Below are positions 44,189-55,083 of a stretch of DNA of 64,000 bases, piece after piece. The position numbers were made by a program, and so were the translations under genes. Location: assembly GCA_032334055.1 (NCBI GenBank), contig JAUOZS010000002.1:78522-142521 (forward strand), given 5' to 3'. Every line of letters begins with the position of its first letter. Positions within the stretch are counted from its first letter, which is position 1. The DNA comes from Selenomonadales bacterium 4137-cl (GTDB taxonomy: Bacteria > Bacillota > Negativicutes > Sporomusales > UBA7701). A model generated the notes under the pieces. The model made no database searches. It was given only the letters and a program-made list of their open reading frames with translations, and was not told the origin of the DNA.

Positions 44189-45471
44189 TGACGACCATCA
44201 CCGATGTATTTGCCCGCGAGATCATGGATTCGCGCGGCAACCCCACCGTGGAGGTAGACGTGCTGCTGGAGGACGGCTCGCTGGGCCGCGCCGCCGTGCC
44301 ATCGGGGGCTTCCACCGGCGCGTACGAGGCTGTCGAGTTGCGCGACGGCGACAAGGGCCGCTACCAGGGCAAAGGGGTGCTGCAGGCGGTCGAAAACGTC
44401 AACAACATCATCGCCAACGAAATAATCGGCCTCGACGCCCTCGACCAGACCGACATCGACACCATCATGCTCAAGCTCGACGGCACGCCCAACAAGGCTA
44501 AGCTGGGCGCCAACGCCATCCTCGGCGTGTCGATGGCGGTGGCCAAGGCCGCGGCCGTGTCTTTGGGCATGCCGCTCTATAAGTACCTCGGCGGCATCAA
44601 CGCCAAGGAACTGCCTGTGCCGATGATGAACATCATGAACGGCGGCAAGCACGCCGACAACAACGTCGACATCCAGGAATTCATGGTCATGCCGATCGGT
44701 GCCGTGTCGTTCGCCGAAGCGCTCAGAATGTGCGCCGAGATTTACCACACCCTCAAGAAGGTGCTCAAGGACAAGGGCCTGGCGACCGCCATCGGCGACG
44801 AGGGCGGCTTCGCCCCCAACCTGGCTTCGAACGAGGAGGCCCTCAAGGTGATCGTGGCCGCGATCGAACAGGCCGGCTACAAGCCGGGCGGGCAGGTGGC
44901 GCTGGCGCTGGACGTCGCCGCGACCGAGCTTTATGAGAACGGCAAGTACAACCTCGCCGGCGAGGGGATCGTCAAGACGCCGGCCGAAATGGTCGCTTAC
45001 TACGAGAGCCTGGTCGCCAAGTACCCGATCATATCGATCGAGGACGGCATGAGCGAGGACGATTGGGACGGCTGGAAGCTGCTGACCGACAAGCTCGGCG
45101 GCAAAATCCAACTGGTCGGCGACGATCTGTTCGTCACCAACACCGAGCGCCTGGCGCGCGGCATCAAAGCGCACACGGCCAACTCCATCCTCGTCAAGGT
45201 CAACCAGATCGGCACCCTCACCGAGACCTTCGACACCATCGAAATGGCCAAGCGGGCCGGCTATACCTGCGTCATCTCCCACCGCTCGGGCGAGACGGAG
45301 GACGCCACCATCGCCGACATCGCCGTGGCCGTGAACGCCGGCCAGATCAAGACCGGCGCCCCGGCCCGCACCGACCGGGTGGCCAAGTACAACCAGCTGC
45401 TGCGCATCGAGGAAGAGCTGGGCGAGACGGCCAGGTTCCGGGGCGGCGACGTATTCTACAACCGCAAATAA
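44188..45471 (+). CDS. eno: Enolase
   Basis: A 427-residue enolase dehydrating 2-phosphoglycerate to phosphoenolpyruvate. REIMDSRGNPTVEVDV starts the fold; the catalytic Glu region is GDEGGFAPNL, metal ligands lie in LALDVAATE and SIEDGMSEDDWDG, and the catalytic Lys in VKVNQIGTLTET. SHRSGETED is the C-terminal family signature. The start shares its A with the gpmI stop, and AAGGAGG lies ahead. It is last in the glycolytic operon. Confidence 0.97.
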   Translation: MTTITDVFAREIMDSRGNPTVEVDVLLEDGSLGRAAVPSGASTGAYEAVELRDGDKGRYQGKGVLQAVENVNNIIANEIIGLDALDQTDIDTIMLKLDGTPNKAKLGANAILGVSMAVAKAAAVSLGMPLYKYLGGINAKELPVPMMNIMNGGKHADNNVDIQEFMVMPIGAVSFAEALRMCAEIYHTLKKVLKDKGLATAIGDEGGFAPNLASNEEALKVIVAAIEQAGYKPGGQVALALDVAATELYENGKYNLAGEGIVKTPAEMVAYYESLVAKYPIISIEDGMSEDDWDGWKLLTDKLGGKIQLVGDDLFVTNTERLARGIKAHTANSILVKVNQIGTLTETFDTIEMAKRAGYTCVISHRSGETEDATIADIAVAVNAGQIKTGAPARTDRVAKYNQLLRIEEELGETARFRGGDVFYNRK

Positions 45472-45487
45472 TAACCTTCAGACACGG

Positions 45488-45517
45488 AAAGCCTCGGCGA
45501 AAGCCGGGGCTTTTGCG
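45488..45517 (+). terminator. Terminator of the glycolytic operon
   Basis: AAAGCCTCGGC and GCCGGGGCTTT flank a GAAA tetraloop, followed by TTTT. Confidence 0.85.
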
Positions 45518-45670
45518 TTTGGGGACGGCGGGTAGGGGGCCCTGCTTCGGCGGATGGCCGCCGGGGCAGGCGGCGCATACAATGCGCTCTCCGCCGGAAG
45601 ACTAACAGCAGCCATCGCCGGGACTTTATTCCCTTTATATCGCGCCGCAGAGGAAAAATAGCCGGGTCAA

Positions 45671-45676
45671 TATAAT
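45671..45676 (+). promoter_or_regulatory. -10 element of the cysteine synthase gene
   Basis: TATAAT lies 37 bp ahead of the ATG in an AT-rich stretch; the -35 is poor. No T-box, S-box or other known leader is recognised in 45518-45712. Confidence 0.45.
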
Positions 45677-45712
45677 ATATAGTACACAACCTACTGACGG
45701 GGGGAATTAGGC

Positions 45713-46666
45713 ATGCAGAAATGGTGCGACACCATCCTCGACGCGGTCGGGAAAACGCCGCTGGTCCTCCTTGGGCGCATCTCACCCGCAGGCGGGGCGA
45801 AGATTTACGCCAAGGTCGAAGGCGTCAATCCCGGCGGCAGCGTCAAGACCCGGACCGCCTTCGCCATGATCGAGGCGGCTGAGCGCACCGGTCAGCTAAA
45901 GCCGGGTGCGATAATCGTCGAGGTGACGAGCGGCAACCAGGGGATCGCGATGGCCATGATCGGCGCCGTCAAGGGCTACGCGGTCCGCATCGTCATGCCC
46001 GAAAACATGAGCGTGGAGCGGCAAAAGCTCATCAGGGCCTATGGCGCGGAAATCATCCTTACCCCGGCCGGCGCCAGCATCACCGAAGCGATCGAAAAAG
46101 CGCTGGCGGTGGCTGACGATATGGCCGCCAAAGACAGCCGCGTTTTCCTGCCCAGGCAGTTCGAGAACGTCAACAACCCCGACATCCATCGCCGTACCAC
46201 CGGACAGGAGATTCTCGCCCAGATGCCGGGCCCCGTCGACGCGTTCGTGGCCGGCTTCGGCACCGGCGGCACCATCACCGGCGTGGGCGAAGTGCTGAAG
46301 AAGGCTTATCCCGACGTCAGGATCTTCGCCGCCGAACCCAAGAACGCCGCCATTCTCGCCGGCAAGCCGGTCGGCCACCATATCCAGCAGGGCATCGGCG
46401 ACGGCGTCATCCCGCCCATCCTCAACCGCGACCTCATCGACGACCTCGTGCAGGTCAGCGATGACGAGGCCTGCGAGACTTCCCGCCGCCTCGCCCGCGA
46501 GGAAGGCATCCTCTGCGGCGTGTCGAGCGGCACCAACGCCTGCGCCGCCATCAAGGTGGCGCAGAAGCTCGGTCCCGGCAAGAGCGTGGTGACGGTACTG
46601 CCGGATACGGGGGAACGGTACTTGAGTACCGGCCTGTTTGACTGTAATAAGACAACAAAAAAATAG
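45713..46666 (+). CDS. cysK: Cysteine synthase (O-acetylserine sulfhydrylase)
   Basis: A 317-residue fold-type II PLP enzyme that makes cysteine from O-acetylserine and sulfide. NPGGSVKTRTA contains the PLP Lys, TSGNQGIAMA the substrate loop, and GFGTGGTITGVGE the phosphate-binding site; CGVSSGTNA is near the C terminus. The usual family reading is VKDR, here VKTR, and TSGNTG is TSGNQG, so a different acceptor is possible. It is a single gene with its own promoter. Confidence 0.88.
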   Translation: MQKWCDTILDAVGKTPLVLLGRISPAGGAKIYAKVEGVNPGGSVKTRTAFAMIEAAERTGQLKPGAIIVEVTSGNQGIAMAMIGAVKGYAVRIVMPENMSVERQKLIRAYGAEIILTPAGASITEAIEKALAVADDMAAKDSRVFLPRQFENVNNPDIHRRTTGQEILAQMPGPVDAFVAGFGTGGTITGVGEVLKKAYPDVRIFAAEPKNAAILAGKPVGHHIQQGIGDGVIPPILNRDLIDDLVQVSDDEACETSRRLAREEGILCGVSSGTNACAAIKVAQKLGPGKSVVTVLPDTGERYLSTGLFDCNKTTKK

Positions 46667-46774
46667 CGGGCGATGGCCTTCGCTTTTCGTAAATATTGCC
46701 AAATAATGCAACACATTTTACCAATCGGTGTATATTATTTATATAAAATAGCAAAAATATATCGCAAAAGGCGA

Positions 46775-46803
46775 TTGTCAAGCCAATGGCTATTTGGTAA
46801 AAT
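46775..46803 (+). promoter_or_regulatory. Predicted sigma-A promoter of secG
   Basis: TTGTCA (46775-46780) and TAAAAT (46798-46803) have a 17-bp spacer, 35 bp before the secG start. The surrounding 46690-46810 stretch is strongly AT-rich. Confidence 0.7.
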
Positions 46804-46838
46804 AAAGTGGTATAAAACGGGTAGGGGGTTTTAAGCAC

Positions 46839-47069
46839 GTGTACACTGCGCTCATGATTCTCGATGCCATCCTCTCGATTGCGATAATCGCCGTCGTGGT
46901 GCTGCAGTCCGGCAAGAGCGCCGGGATGTCCGGAGCGATCGCCGGCGGGGCCGAAACGATTTTCGGCGGCAAGAAAAAAGGCCTGGACGAGCTCCTCTCC
47001 AAGGCTACCATGGTGCTCGGCCTTCTTTTCGGCTTTGTTACTCTGGCTCTGGCCAGGATGACGCTGTAG
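46839..47069 (+). CDS. secG: Protein translocase subunit SecG
   Basis: A 76-residue membrane protein of the SecYEG channel with two helices (about 3-22 and 54-74) and the loop motif VVVLQSGKSAGMSGAIAGG, which identifies the family. The GTG at 46839 is preceded by a GGGGG site. Here it stands alone instead of next to rnr, which lies about 5.5 kb further on. Confidence 0.93.
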   Translation: MYTALMILDAILSIAIIAVVVLQSGKSAGMSGAIAGGAETIFGGKKKGLDELLSKATMVLGLLFGFVTLALARMTL

Positions 47070-47117
47070 CTCTGTGCCGGGGCTACTGTCCCGGGGAAAA
47101 TTGTTCTTCGGTGATTC

Positions 47118-47140
47118 CGGGAAATGTAATCCATTTCCCG
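47118..47140 (+). other. Hairpin in the secG-hppA gap
   Basis: CGGGAAATG and CATTTCCCG (9 bp) flank a 5-nt loop, followed by TAATTTATT. It could be a weak terminator or attenuator before hppA. Confidence 0.5.
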
Positions 47141-47170
47141 TAATTTATTGTCTTAAGGAGGAATGAAAGT

Positions 47171-49183
<2,013 letters not shown>

Positions 49184-49199
49184 CGACTTGCGACAATGG

Positions 49200-49236
49200 G
49201 GCCGCAGCCGGAATTATCGGCTGCGGCCATGTTTTT
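49200..49236 (+). terminator. Terminator of hppA
   Basis: An 11-bp stem GGCCGCAGCCG / CGGCTGCGGCC with 7-nt loop is followed by ATGTTTTTT. Confidence 0.9.
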
Positions 49237-49403
49237 TCACAGATGGGTATTGCCATCATAATTATGGAATAAATGGAAGGAATAAACATAAAAGCGGCGA
49301 ATAGGGGAAGAATAATTAGCTTAACCGAAAAAACGTGAAGAGGGTGGTCGCGGCAACGGATGCTGGTGCCCTTGGTGACTCGAATTCAGAAAGGAGTATT
49401 CCC

Positions 49404-50789
49404 ATGCAAGGTATCGAGAAGTTCATTGCCGACATGGCCGATTTTGTCTGGGGCCTGCCGCTTATAATCCTGCTGTTCGGAACGCACTTGTTTTTGACTT
49501 TTAGACTGGGCTTTATTCAGAGATATATGGGCAAGGCGATCAAGCTCTCGCTGACCCGCTCCACCGAAGGACGGGGGGATGTCAGCCAGTTCGGCGCGCT
49601 GACGACCGCGCTGGCCGCGACCATCGGCACAGGCAACATCGTTGGCGTGGCCACCGCCGTGGCCGCCGGCGGTCCGGGGGCGATACTGTGGATGTGGCTG
49701 ACCGGCGTGTTCGGCATCGCCACCAAATACGCGGAGGCGTTGCTGTCCGTGAAGTACCGCATCCAGACCGCGGACGGCCAGATGGCCGGCGGACCGATGT
49801 ACGTCCTGGAGCGCGGCCTCAATATGAAGTGGCTGGCCGTCGTGTTCGCCGGCCTGACCGCCATCGCCGCCTTCGGCATCGGCAACACCGTGCAGGCCAA
49901 CTCCATCGCTTCGATGCTCAAGGAGACCTATAATGTTTCGCCGTATGTTTCCGGTATCGTCCTGACAATGCTGACCGCCCTGGTCATCCTCGGCGGCATC
50001 AAGTCGATCGCCCGCGTGTGCGAGGCGCTGGTGCCCTTCATGGCGATCTTCTATGTGGCCGGCTGCGCGATTATTCTACTGTCCGGCTTCTCCACCATCC
50101 TCGATTCGATCTATCTCATCGTCAGCAGCGCCTTCAGCGGTAAGGCGGCGATGGGCGGCTTCCTGGGGGCAGGCCTGAAGGAAGCGATGCGGTTCGGCAT
50201 CGCCCGCGGCCTGTTCTCGAACGAATCCGGCCTCGGCAGCGCCCCGATCGTGGCGGCGGCGGCTCAGACGAAGAACCCCGTCCGCCAGGCGCTCGTTTCC
50301 AGCACCGGCACCTTCTGGGACACGGTGGTGGTGTGCGCCATGACCGGCCTGGTGCTCGTCAACACCGGCGTGTGGCAGAGCGGCCTGAAAGGCGCCGCCC
50401 TGACGAAATCCGCCTTTTCCACCATCCCTGTCGTCGGCCCGCTGGTGCTGGCGGTCGGCCTGCTGACCTTCGTCTTTTCCACCATCCTCGGCTGGTCCTA
50501 TTACGGCGAGAAGGCGGCCGAGTACCTGTTCGGCAAAAAGGTGATCAAGCCGTACCGCTACCTGTGGGTCATCGCCGTTTTCATCGGCGCGGTGGCCTCC
50601 CTGCCGGCGGTGTGGAACTTCGCCGACGCCGCCAACGGCCTGATGGCCGTCCCCAACCTCGTTTCCCTGCTGCTACTGAGCGGTGTGCTTGTTGCCGAGA
50701 CTCGCGAATACCTCTGGAACGGCAACCTCGACCACGAGCCGGCGGATTTCGCCGCCGCCCCCGGCGAGAAGAGGAAAGGCAAAGGCTGA
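49404..50789 (+). CDS. Sodium:alanine symporter (AGCS family)
   Basis: A 461-residue amino-acid/Na+ symporter with about eleven helices. The signatures are AATIGTGNIVGVATA, GGPGAILWMWLTGVFG, GGPMYVLERG and GLFSNESGLGSAPI, all typical of the alanine/glycine:cation family (AlsT/DagA). ATG 49404 with AAAGGAG. The 220-bp leader shows no clear regulatory RNA. Confidence 0.95.
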   Translation: MQGIEKFIADMADFVWGLPLIILLFGTHLFLTFRLGFIQRYMGKAIKLSLTRSTEGRGDVSQFGALTTALAATIGTGNIVGVATAVAAGGPGAILWMWLTGVFGIATKYAEALLSVKYRIQTADGQMAGGPMYVLERGLNMKWLAVVFAGLTAIAAFGIGNTVQANSIASMLKETYNVSPYVSGIVLTMLTALVILGGIKSIARVCEALVPFMAIFYVAGCAIILLSGFSTILDSIYLIVSSAFSGKAAMGGFLGAGLKEAMRFGIARGLFSNESGLGSAPIVAAAAQTKNPVRQALVSSTGTFWDTVVVCAMTGLVLVNTGVWQSGLKGAALTKSAFSTIPVVGPLVLAVGLLTFVFSTILGWSYYGEKAAEYLFGKKVIKPYRYLWVIAVFIGAVASLPAVWNFADAANGLMAVPNLVSLLLLSGVLVAETREYLWNGNLDHEPADFAAAPGEKRKGKG

Positions 50790-50802
50790 TTCCAGGATTG
50801 TC

Positions 50803-50835
50803 AAAAAGGCACCGGCTATGGCCGGTGCCTTTTGA
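50803..50835. terminator. Terminator after the symporter gene
   Basis: AAAAGGCACCGGC and GCCGGTGCCTTTT flank TATG. A and T runs on both sides make it usable in both directions, serving also the minus-strand VOC gene. Confidence 0.9.
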
Positions 50836-50896
50836 TGTTTTGCGGCTGGGGCTTTACGGCGGGGAAGCGTAGGCTGAGCGCCGGGCAATATCGCCG

Positions 50897-51271
50897 CTAC
50901 ATCGAATGGAGGCCGATGCAGTTGCCTTCGCTGTCTTCGAAAAGGCCGAAGAAGCCGTACTGGCCGATGTCGGTTTTGGGGACAAGCGTTTTGCCTTTGC
51001 TGGCGGCGACTTTGTCAAGCGTGGCGGCGATGTCGGCTACGGCGAAGTAGATGATCGCGCCGGTATAGGACGGCACGTAATGCTCCGCCTTCACCAGCGC
51101 GCCGCCGGCGCCGATCGCGTTCATCGCCATCGGGAACATGGCCATCTGCCGTTCGCCCATGTCGACAATTTCGAGCTTATGGCCGAAAACCGCCTCGTAG
51201 AAGGCTTTGCCACGCGGCATATCCGTAACGGGGATTTCGAACCAGATCACCGGGTTGATATTGTCAGCCAT
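50897..51271 (-). CDS. VOC-superfamily protein (glyoxalase/bleomycin-resistance fold)
   Basis: A 124-residue protein with two beta-alpha-beta-beta-beta units: INPVIWFEIPVTDMPRGKAFYE at the start and FGLFEDSEGNCIGLHSM at the end, where the Glu would be a metal ligand. The first unit lacks the usual His, so metal use is uncertain. The reaction is unknown. ATG 51271 is taken because GTG 51280 sits on the ribosome site. It is divergent from the esterase operon. Confidence 0.85.
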   Translation of the reverse strand: MADNINPVIWFEIPVTDMPRGKAFYEAVFGHKLEIVDMGERQMAMFPMAMNAIGAGGALVKAEHYVPSYTGAIIYFAVADIAATLDKVAASKGKTLVPKTDIGQYGFFGLFEDSEGNCIGLHSM

Positions 51272-51365
51272 CCTTGTCACGCTCCTGTCTGATTACTAAG
51301 TTTATTATAACCCGGTCAGGGCTTGGACAGCCACATTATTCCAGAGCAGGGGGCCGATCGTCGCT

Positions 51366-51395
51366 TTGCCTGGGCATGCCGGAAAATGGTATAAT
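51366..51395 (+). promoter_or_regulatory. Predicted promoter of the esterase-thioesterase-rnr operon
   Basis: TTGCCT (51366-51371) and TATAAT (51390-51395) with an 18-bp spacer. The -10 lies inside the longest open frame of the esterase and so argues for its downstream GTG start. Confidence 0.65.
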
Positions 51396-51426
51396 TGATG
51401 TTACCAAGGAAATGGAGGAATGCCTG

Positions 51427-52173
51427 GTGGCGATCATGCGCGGGGCCGAGCCGTTTCTGCTGCCCGGCGGCGACCGGGGCGTGCTGCTCATCCATGGGTT
51501 CACCGGCGCGCCGGCCGAGATGCGCCTGCTGGGCGAGCGCCTGCACGGCGAGGGCTACACCGTCCTGGGGCCGCGCCTGGCGGGGCACGGGAGCAGCCCG
51601 GCGGAGATGGCGGGCACCAGGTGGCCCCATTGGTACGGCGATGCGGAGGACGGCTACCACCTGCTGAAGGGAATGTGCCGGGAGGTGTCGGTGGTGGGTC
51701 TGTCGATGGGCGGGCTGCTGGCTCTGAAGCTGGCTGCCGAGCACCCGGTGGCCAGGGTGACCGCTATAAACGCGCCCATATTCCTCCTTGACAGGCGTCT
51801 GCCGCTGCTGCCCTTCTTCCGCCTGTTCCGCAAGTACCAGCGCCAGGAGAAGCGCCGGCTGACGGTCAACGAGCCGTATAACGTTTCCTATGATTATATG
51901 CCGCTGCGCTGCCTGGTCAGCCTGCTGGAGCTTATCAGGCATGTGGACGGCCTGCTGCCGCTCGTCACCCGGCCGGCCCTGCTGGTCCAGTCGCGACACG
52001 ACCGGACGGTGCGGCCGGAGAGCGTTCAGCATATCCACCGCCGCCTCGGCGGCCGGAGCAAGAGGATAATCTGGCTGGAGCGTTCGGGCCACGTCGCCAC
52101 GATCGACGTGGAGCACGAGCGGGTCTTCCGCTATATCGACAGCTTTTTGACGCCAAGATCAATAGACGACTGA
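51427..52173 (+). CDS. Est30-like carboxylesterase (alpha/beta hydrolase)
   Basis: A 248-residue alpha/beta hydrolase of the Est30/monoacylglycerol-lipase group. VLLIHGFTGAPAE is the oxyanion-loop region, GLSMGG holds the nucleophilic Ser, SRHDRTV the acid and SGHVATID the His. The GTG at 51427 has GGAGG 8 nt ahead and lies after the promoter, giving the family's normal length (about 247). It begins a tight row with the thioesterase and rnr, as Est30-like genes do in many Firmicutes. Confidence 0.9.
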   Translation: MAIMRGAEPFLLPGGDRGVLLIHGFTGAPAEMRLLGERLHGEGYTVLGPRLAGHGSSPAEMAGTRWPHWYGDAEDGYHLLKGMCREVSVVGLSMGGLLALKLAAEHPVARVTAINAPIFLLDRRLPLLPFFRLFRKYQRQEKRRLTVNEPYNVSYDYMPLRCLVSLLELIRHVDGLLPLVTRPALLVQSRHDRTVRPESVQHIHRRLGGRSKRIIWLERSGHVATIDVEHERVFRYIDSFLTPRSIDD

Positions 52174-52187
52174 AGGGAGACGAAAAT

Positions 52188-52583
52188 ATGGGAGACGAAC
52201 GCAACACGTGGTGTTTTGCCTGCGGGCCGGATAATCCGATCGGCCTGAAGCTCGATTTCGCCGAAGAGGGGGACAAGTATGTGGCCCGCTTTACCGCCGG
52301 TCCGGAGCATCAGGGCTACGACGGCATCGTTCACGGCGGCATCGTGAGCACGCTGCTGGACGAGATCATGGCCCGTTACCCGTACGCCAAGGGCGACGAC
52401 ACGGTAACCGCCCGCCTGGAGATAAGGTACCGCCAGCCGACCCCGGTGGGGCAGGAGCTGACCGTGTCCGGATGGATCGTGGGCAAGCGGGGCAGGATAT
52501 ACGAGATGGCCGGCACGGTGGCGCTGGCGGACGGCACCGTCACCGCCGAGGGCAAGGCCACAGTGATGGCTGTAAGGAAGTGA
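52188..52583 (+). CDS. Hotdog-fold thioesterase (PaaI-like)
   Basis: A 131-residue acyl-CoA thioesterase-type protein. CFACGPDNPIGLKLDF at the start and GIVHGGIVSTLLDEIMAR in the central helix are the usual landmarks; the HGG and DE positions are catalytic in the family. The acyl substrate is unknown. It lies 14 nt after the esterase and 4 nt before rnr. Confidence 0.9.
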   Translation: MGDERNTWCFACGPDNPIGLKLDFAEEGDKYVARFTAGPEHQGYDGIVHGGIVSTLLDEIMARYPYAKGDDTVTARLEIRYRQPTPVGQELTVSGWIVGKRGRIYEMAGTVALADGTVTAEGKATVMAVRK

Positions 52584-52587
52584 ATCG

Positions 52588-54990
52588 ATGACCCTTAGAG
52601 ATAGAGTCCTCGCCTTTATGCGCGAGGAGGCCTACAAGCCGCTGGCGCCGGACGACCTGGCCGCCGGGCTGGACCTGAAGGCGCAAGAGCTGGCCGATTT
52701 TTGGCCGCTGCTGGCGGCTTTGGAGGAAAACGCCGAGGTTATCAAGACCAGGTTCGGCAAGTTCGGCGTGCCCGAGCGCATGAACCTGGTGGTGGGGATG
52801 CTGGCGGCGAGCGAGAAAGGCTTCGGGTTCGTAATCCCCGATAACCCCGACGAGGCCGATGTGTACATACCCCACGACGCGCTGGCCGGCGCGATGCACC
52901 GCGACCGGGTGGTCGCGCGGGTGCACGGCCAGCGGCCGGGCGGCAAGGCCCGCGAGGGGGAGATAATCAGGATCGTCAAGCGTGCCAACACCAAGGTTGT
53001 CGGCACGTTCGAGGCGAGCCGCCACTACGCGTTCGTAACCCCTGACGATGCCCGCCTGCGCCAGGATGTTTTCGTGCCGCGGGACGAATGGGGCGGGGCG
53101 GAGAACGGCGCGAAGGTGGTCGTGGAGATTACCAAGTGGCCGGAGGGCAAGCGCAGCGCCGAGGGCCGGGTGACGGAGGTGCTGGGCCTCAAGGGCGACC
53201 CTGGCATCGAGATACTGGCCATCATCAGGAACCACAACCTTGCGACCGCTTTTCCGCCCGAGGTGGAGGCCGCCGCCGCCCGCTGCCGCGAGACGGTGGG
53301 GCCGGACGAACTGAAGGGGCGGCGCGACCTGCGCGACTTGCCGGTCGTGACCATCGACTCCGAGGATGCCAAGGACCTCGACGACGCCGTGTACGTGGAG
53401 CGGCGCGCCAATGGCCGTTGGCTGCTTGGCGTGCATATCGCCGACGTCAGCCATTATGTAAAGGAGAATAGCCCTCTCGATGAGGAGGCCAGGGAGCGGG
53501 GCACAAGCGTCTATTTGGTGGACCGCGTGCTGCCGATGCTGCCTCACCGCCTTTCGAACGGCATCTGCAGCCTGAACGCCGGCGTCGACCGGCTGGCGAT
53601 GTCGGCGCATATGGAGATCGACGCCCGCGGCCGGGTGGTTAGCTATGAGCTTTTCCCGAGCGTTATCCGCGTCCACACCCGGCTTTCATACAACATCGTC
53701 CGCCGCATCCTCGCCGAGGACGACGAGCACCTGAAGGACGAATACCGTCCGCTTGTCGGCATGCTGGCCGAGATGGAGCGCCTGTGCAACATCCTTCGCC
53801 AGCGGCGGCTGAACCGCGGGGCGATCGACTTCGATTTTCCCGAGCTTAAGGTGAAGCTGGACGATAAGGGGCGGCCGGTGGCGATAGAGAAGCGGGTGCG
53901 CAGCATCGCCGAATCGATTGTCGAGGAGTTCATGCTGGCGGCCAACGAGACGGTGGCCGAGCATATGGACAAGCTGGGCGTGCCTTTCGTCTTCCGCGTC
54001 CACGAGGAGCCCGACCCGGAAAAAATGACCAAGCTCAACAACCTGCTCCACAACTTCGGCCAGGCGCTTTCCAAGCCCGACAACATCCGCCCCAAGGCTT
54101 TGCAGAAAGTGCTGGGCCGGGTGGCCGGCCGGCCGGAGGAGCGACTGATAAGCACGGTGATGCTCAGATCGCTCAAGCAGGCGCGCTACGAGGCGGAGAA
54201 TCTCGGCCATTTCGGCCTGGCCGCCACGTACTACACTCACTTCACCTCGCCGATCAGGCGCTATCCCGACCTCATCGTCCACCGCATCCTGCGCGAGACG
54301 TTTTCATCCGGCAGCATTTCCGCCCGTCGCCGCCAGAAGCTGGCCGCCATCCTGCCGGAAATATCCCTTCACGCCTCGCAGCGCGAACGGGCGGCAGCCG
54401 AGGCGGAACGGGAGACGGTCGACCTCAAAAAGGTCGAGTATATGGCCCAGTTTCTCGGCGACGAGTTCGCCGGGGCAATCAGCGGCGTTACGGCTTTCGG
54501 GCTGTTCGTCGAGCTGGAGAACGGCATCGAGGGCCTTGTCCATGTGTCGAGCATGGATGACGACTATTACCGCTACGACGAGGACCGCTATTCGCTTATC
54601 GGCCAGCGGACCGGCAAGGTGTACCGGCTGGGCGACGCGACGACGGTGACGCTGGTTAAGGTTAACCCGGCGGAGCGGACGATCGATTTCACGCTGGCCG
54701 GCGACGCGGCCCTCCGGCCCGCGGGCCGCAAGGGCAGAGGCGGCGGCCGGGGCCGCAAGACGGGCGAACGCGCGACGAGCCAAGGCGCCAGGAGCGGCGG
54801 GTCGGGGAAGAAAACCGGGAGCGGCGGCCAGGGGCGCAAGGCCAAGGACGGCGGAATGAAGCCCGCCGGGACCGGGGCAGCCGGCAAGGCGGCCGGGGAG
54901 GCTGCGGGGAAGCAGCCGGCCGGCACGCAGCGCAAGCGGCCGCAGGGTTCTGGCAAAAGACGGACAAAATCCGGCAAAAATCAGACATAA
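52588..54990 (+). CDS. rnr: Ribonuclease R
   Basis: An 800-residue 3'-5' exoribonuclease. Domains in order: winged helix (1-65), cold-shock OB folds (about 70-220), the RNB catalytic domain with the metal-binding DSEDAKDLDDAV, an S1 domain (about 620-705, SGVTAFGLFVELENGIEGL), and a Lys/Gly/Arg-rich tail of about 90 residues. The tail is long and low-complexity, as in other RNase R proteins that bind structured RNA. smpB and ssrA do not follow within the window. Confidence 0.96.
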   Translation: MTLRDRVLAFMREEAYKPLAPDDLAAGLDLKAQELADFWPLLAALEENAEVIKTRFGKFGVPERMNLVVGMLAASEKGFGFVIPDNPDEADVYIPHDALAGAMHRDRVVARVHGQRPGGKAREGEIIRIVKRANTKVVGTFEASRHYAFVTPDDARLRQDVFVPRDEWGGAENGAKVVVEITKWPEGKRSAEGRVTEVLGLKGDPGIEILAIIRNHNLATAFPPEVEAAAARCRETVGPDELKGRRDLRDLPVVTIDSEDAKDLDDAVYVERRANGRWLLGVHIADVSHYVKENSPLDEEARERGTSVYLVDRVLPMLPHRLSNGICSLNAGVDRLAMSAHMEIDARGRVVSYELFPSVIRVHTRLSYNIVRRILAEDDEHLKDEYRPLVGMLAEMERLCNILRQRRLNRGAIDFDFPELKVKLDDKGRPVAIEKRVRSIAESIVEEFMLAANETVAEHMDKLGVPFVFRVHEEPDPEKMTKLNNLLHNFGQALSKPDNIRPKALQKVLGRVAGRPEERLISTVMLRSLKQARYEAENLGHFGLAATYYTHFTSPIRRYPDLIVHRILRETFSSGSISARRRQKLAAILPEISLHASQRERAAAEAERETVDLKKVEYMAQFLGDEFAGAISGVTAFGLFVELENGIEGLVHVSSMDDDYYRYDEDRYSLIGQRTGKVYRLGDATTVTLVKVNPAERTIDFTLAGDAALRPAGRKGRGGGRGRKTGERATSQGARSGGSGKKTGSGGQGRKAKDGGMKPAGTGAAGKAAGEAAGKQPAGTQRKRPQGSGKRRTKSGKNQT

Positions 54991-55083
54991 ACTCTGACAT
55001 TAGCTCTGTCATCGGTCTGATATACGGGCAGGCTTGACGATATTTCCCGGAAATAGGCGAGAAACCGACAGGGAGAGAAAAGG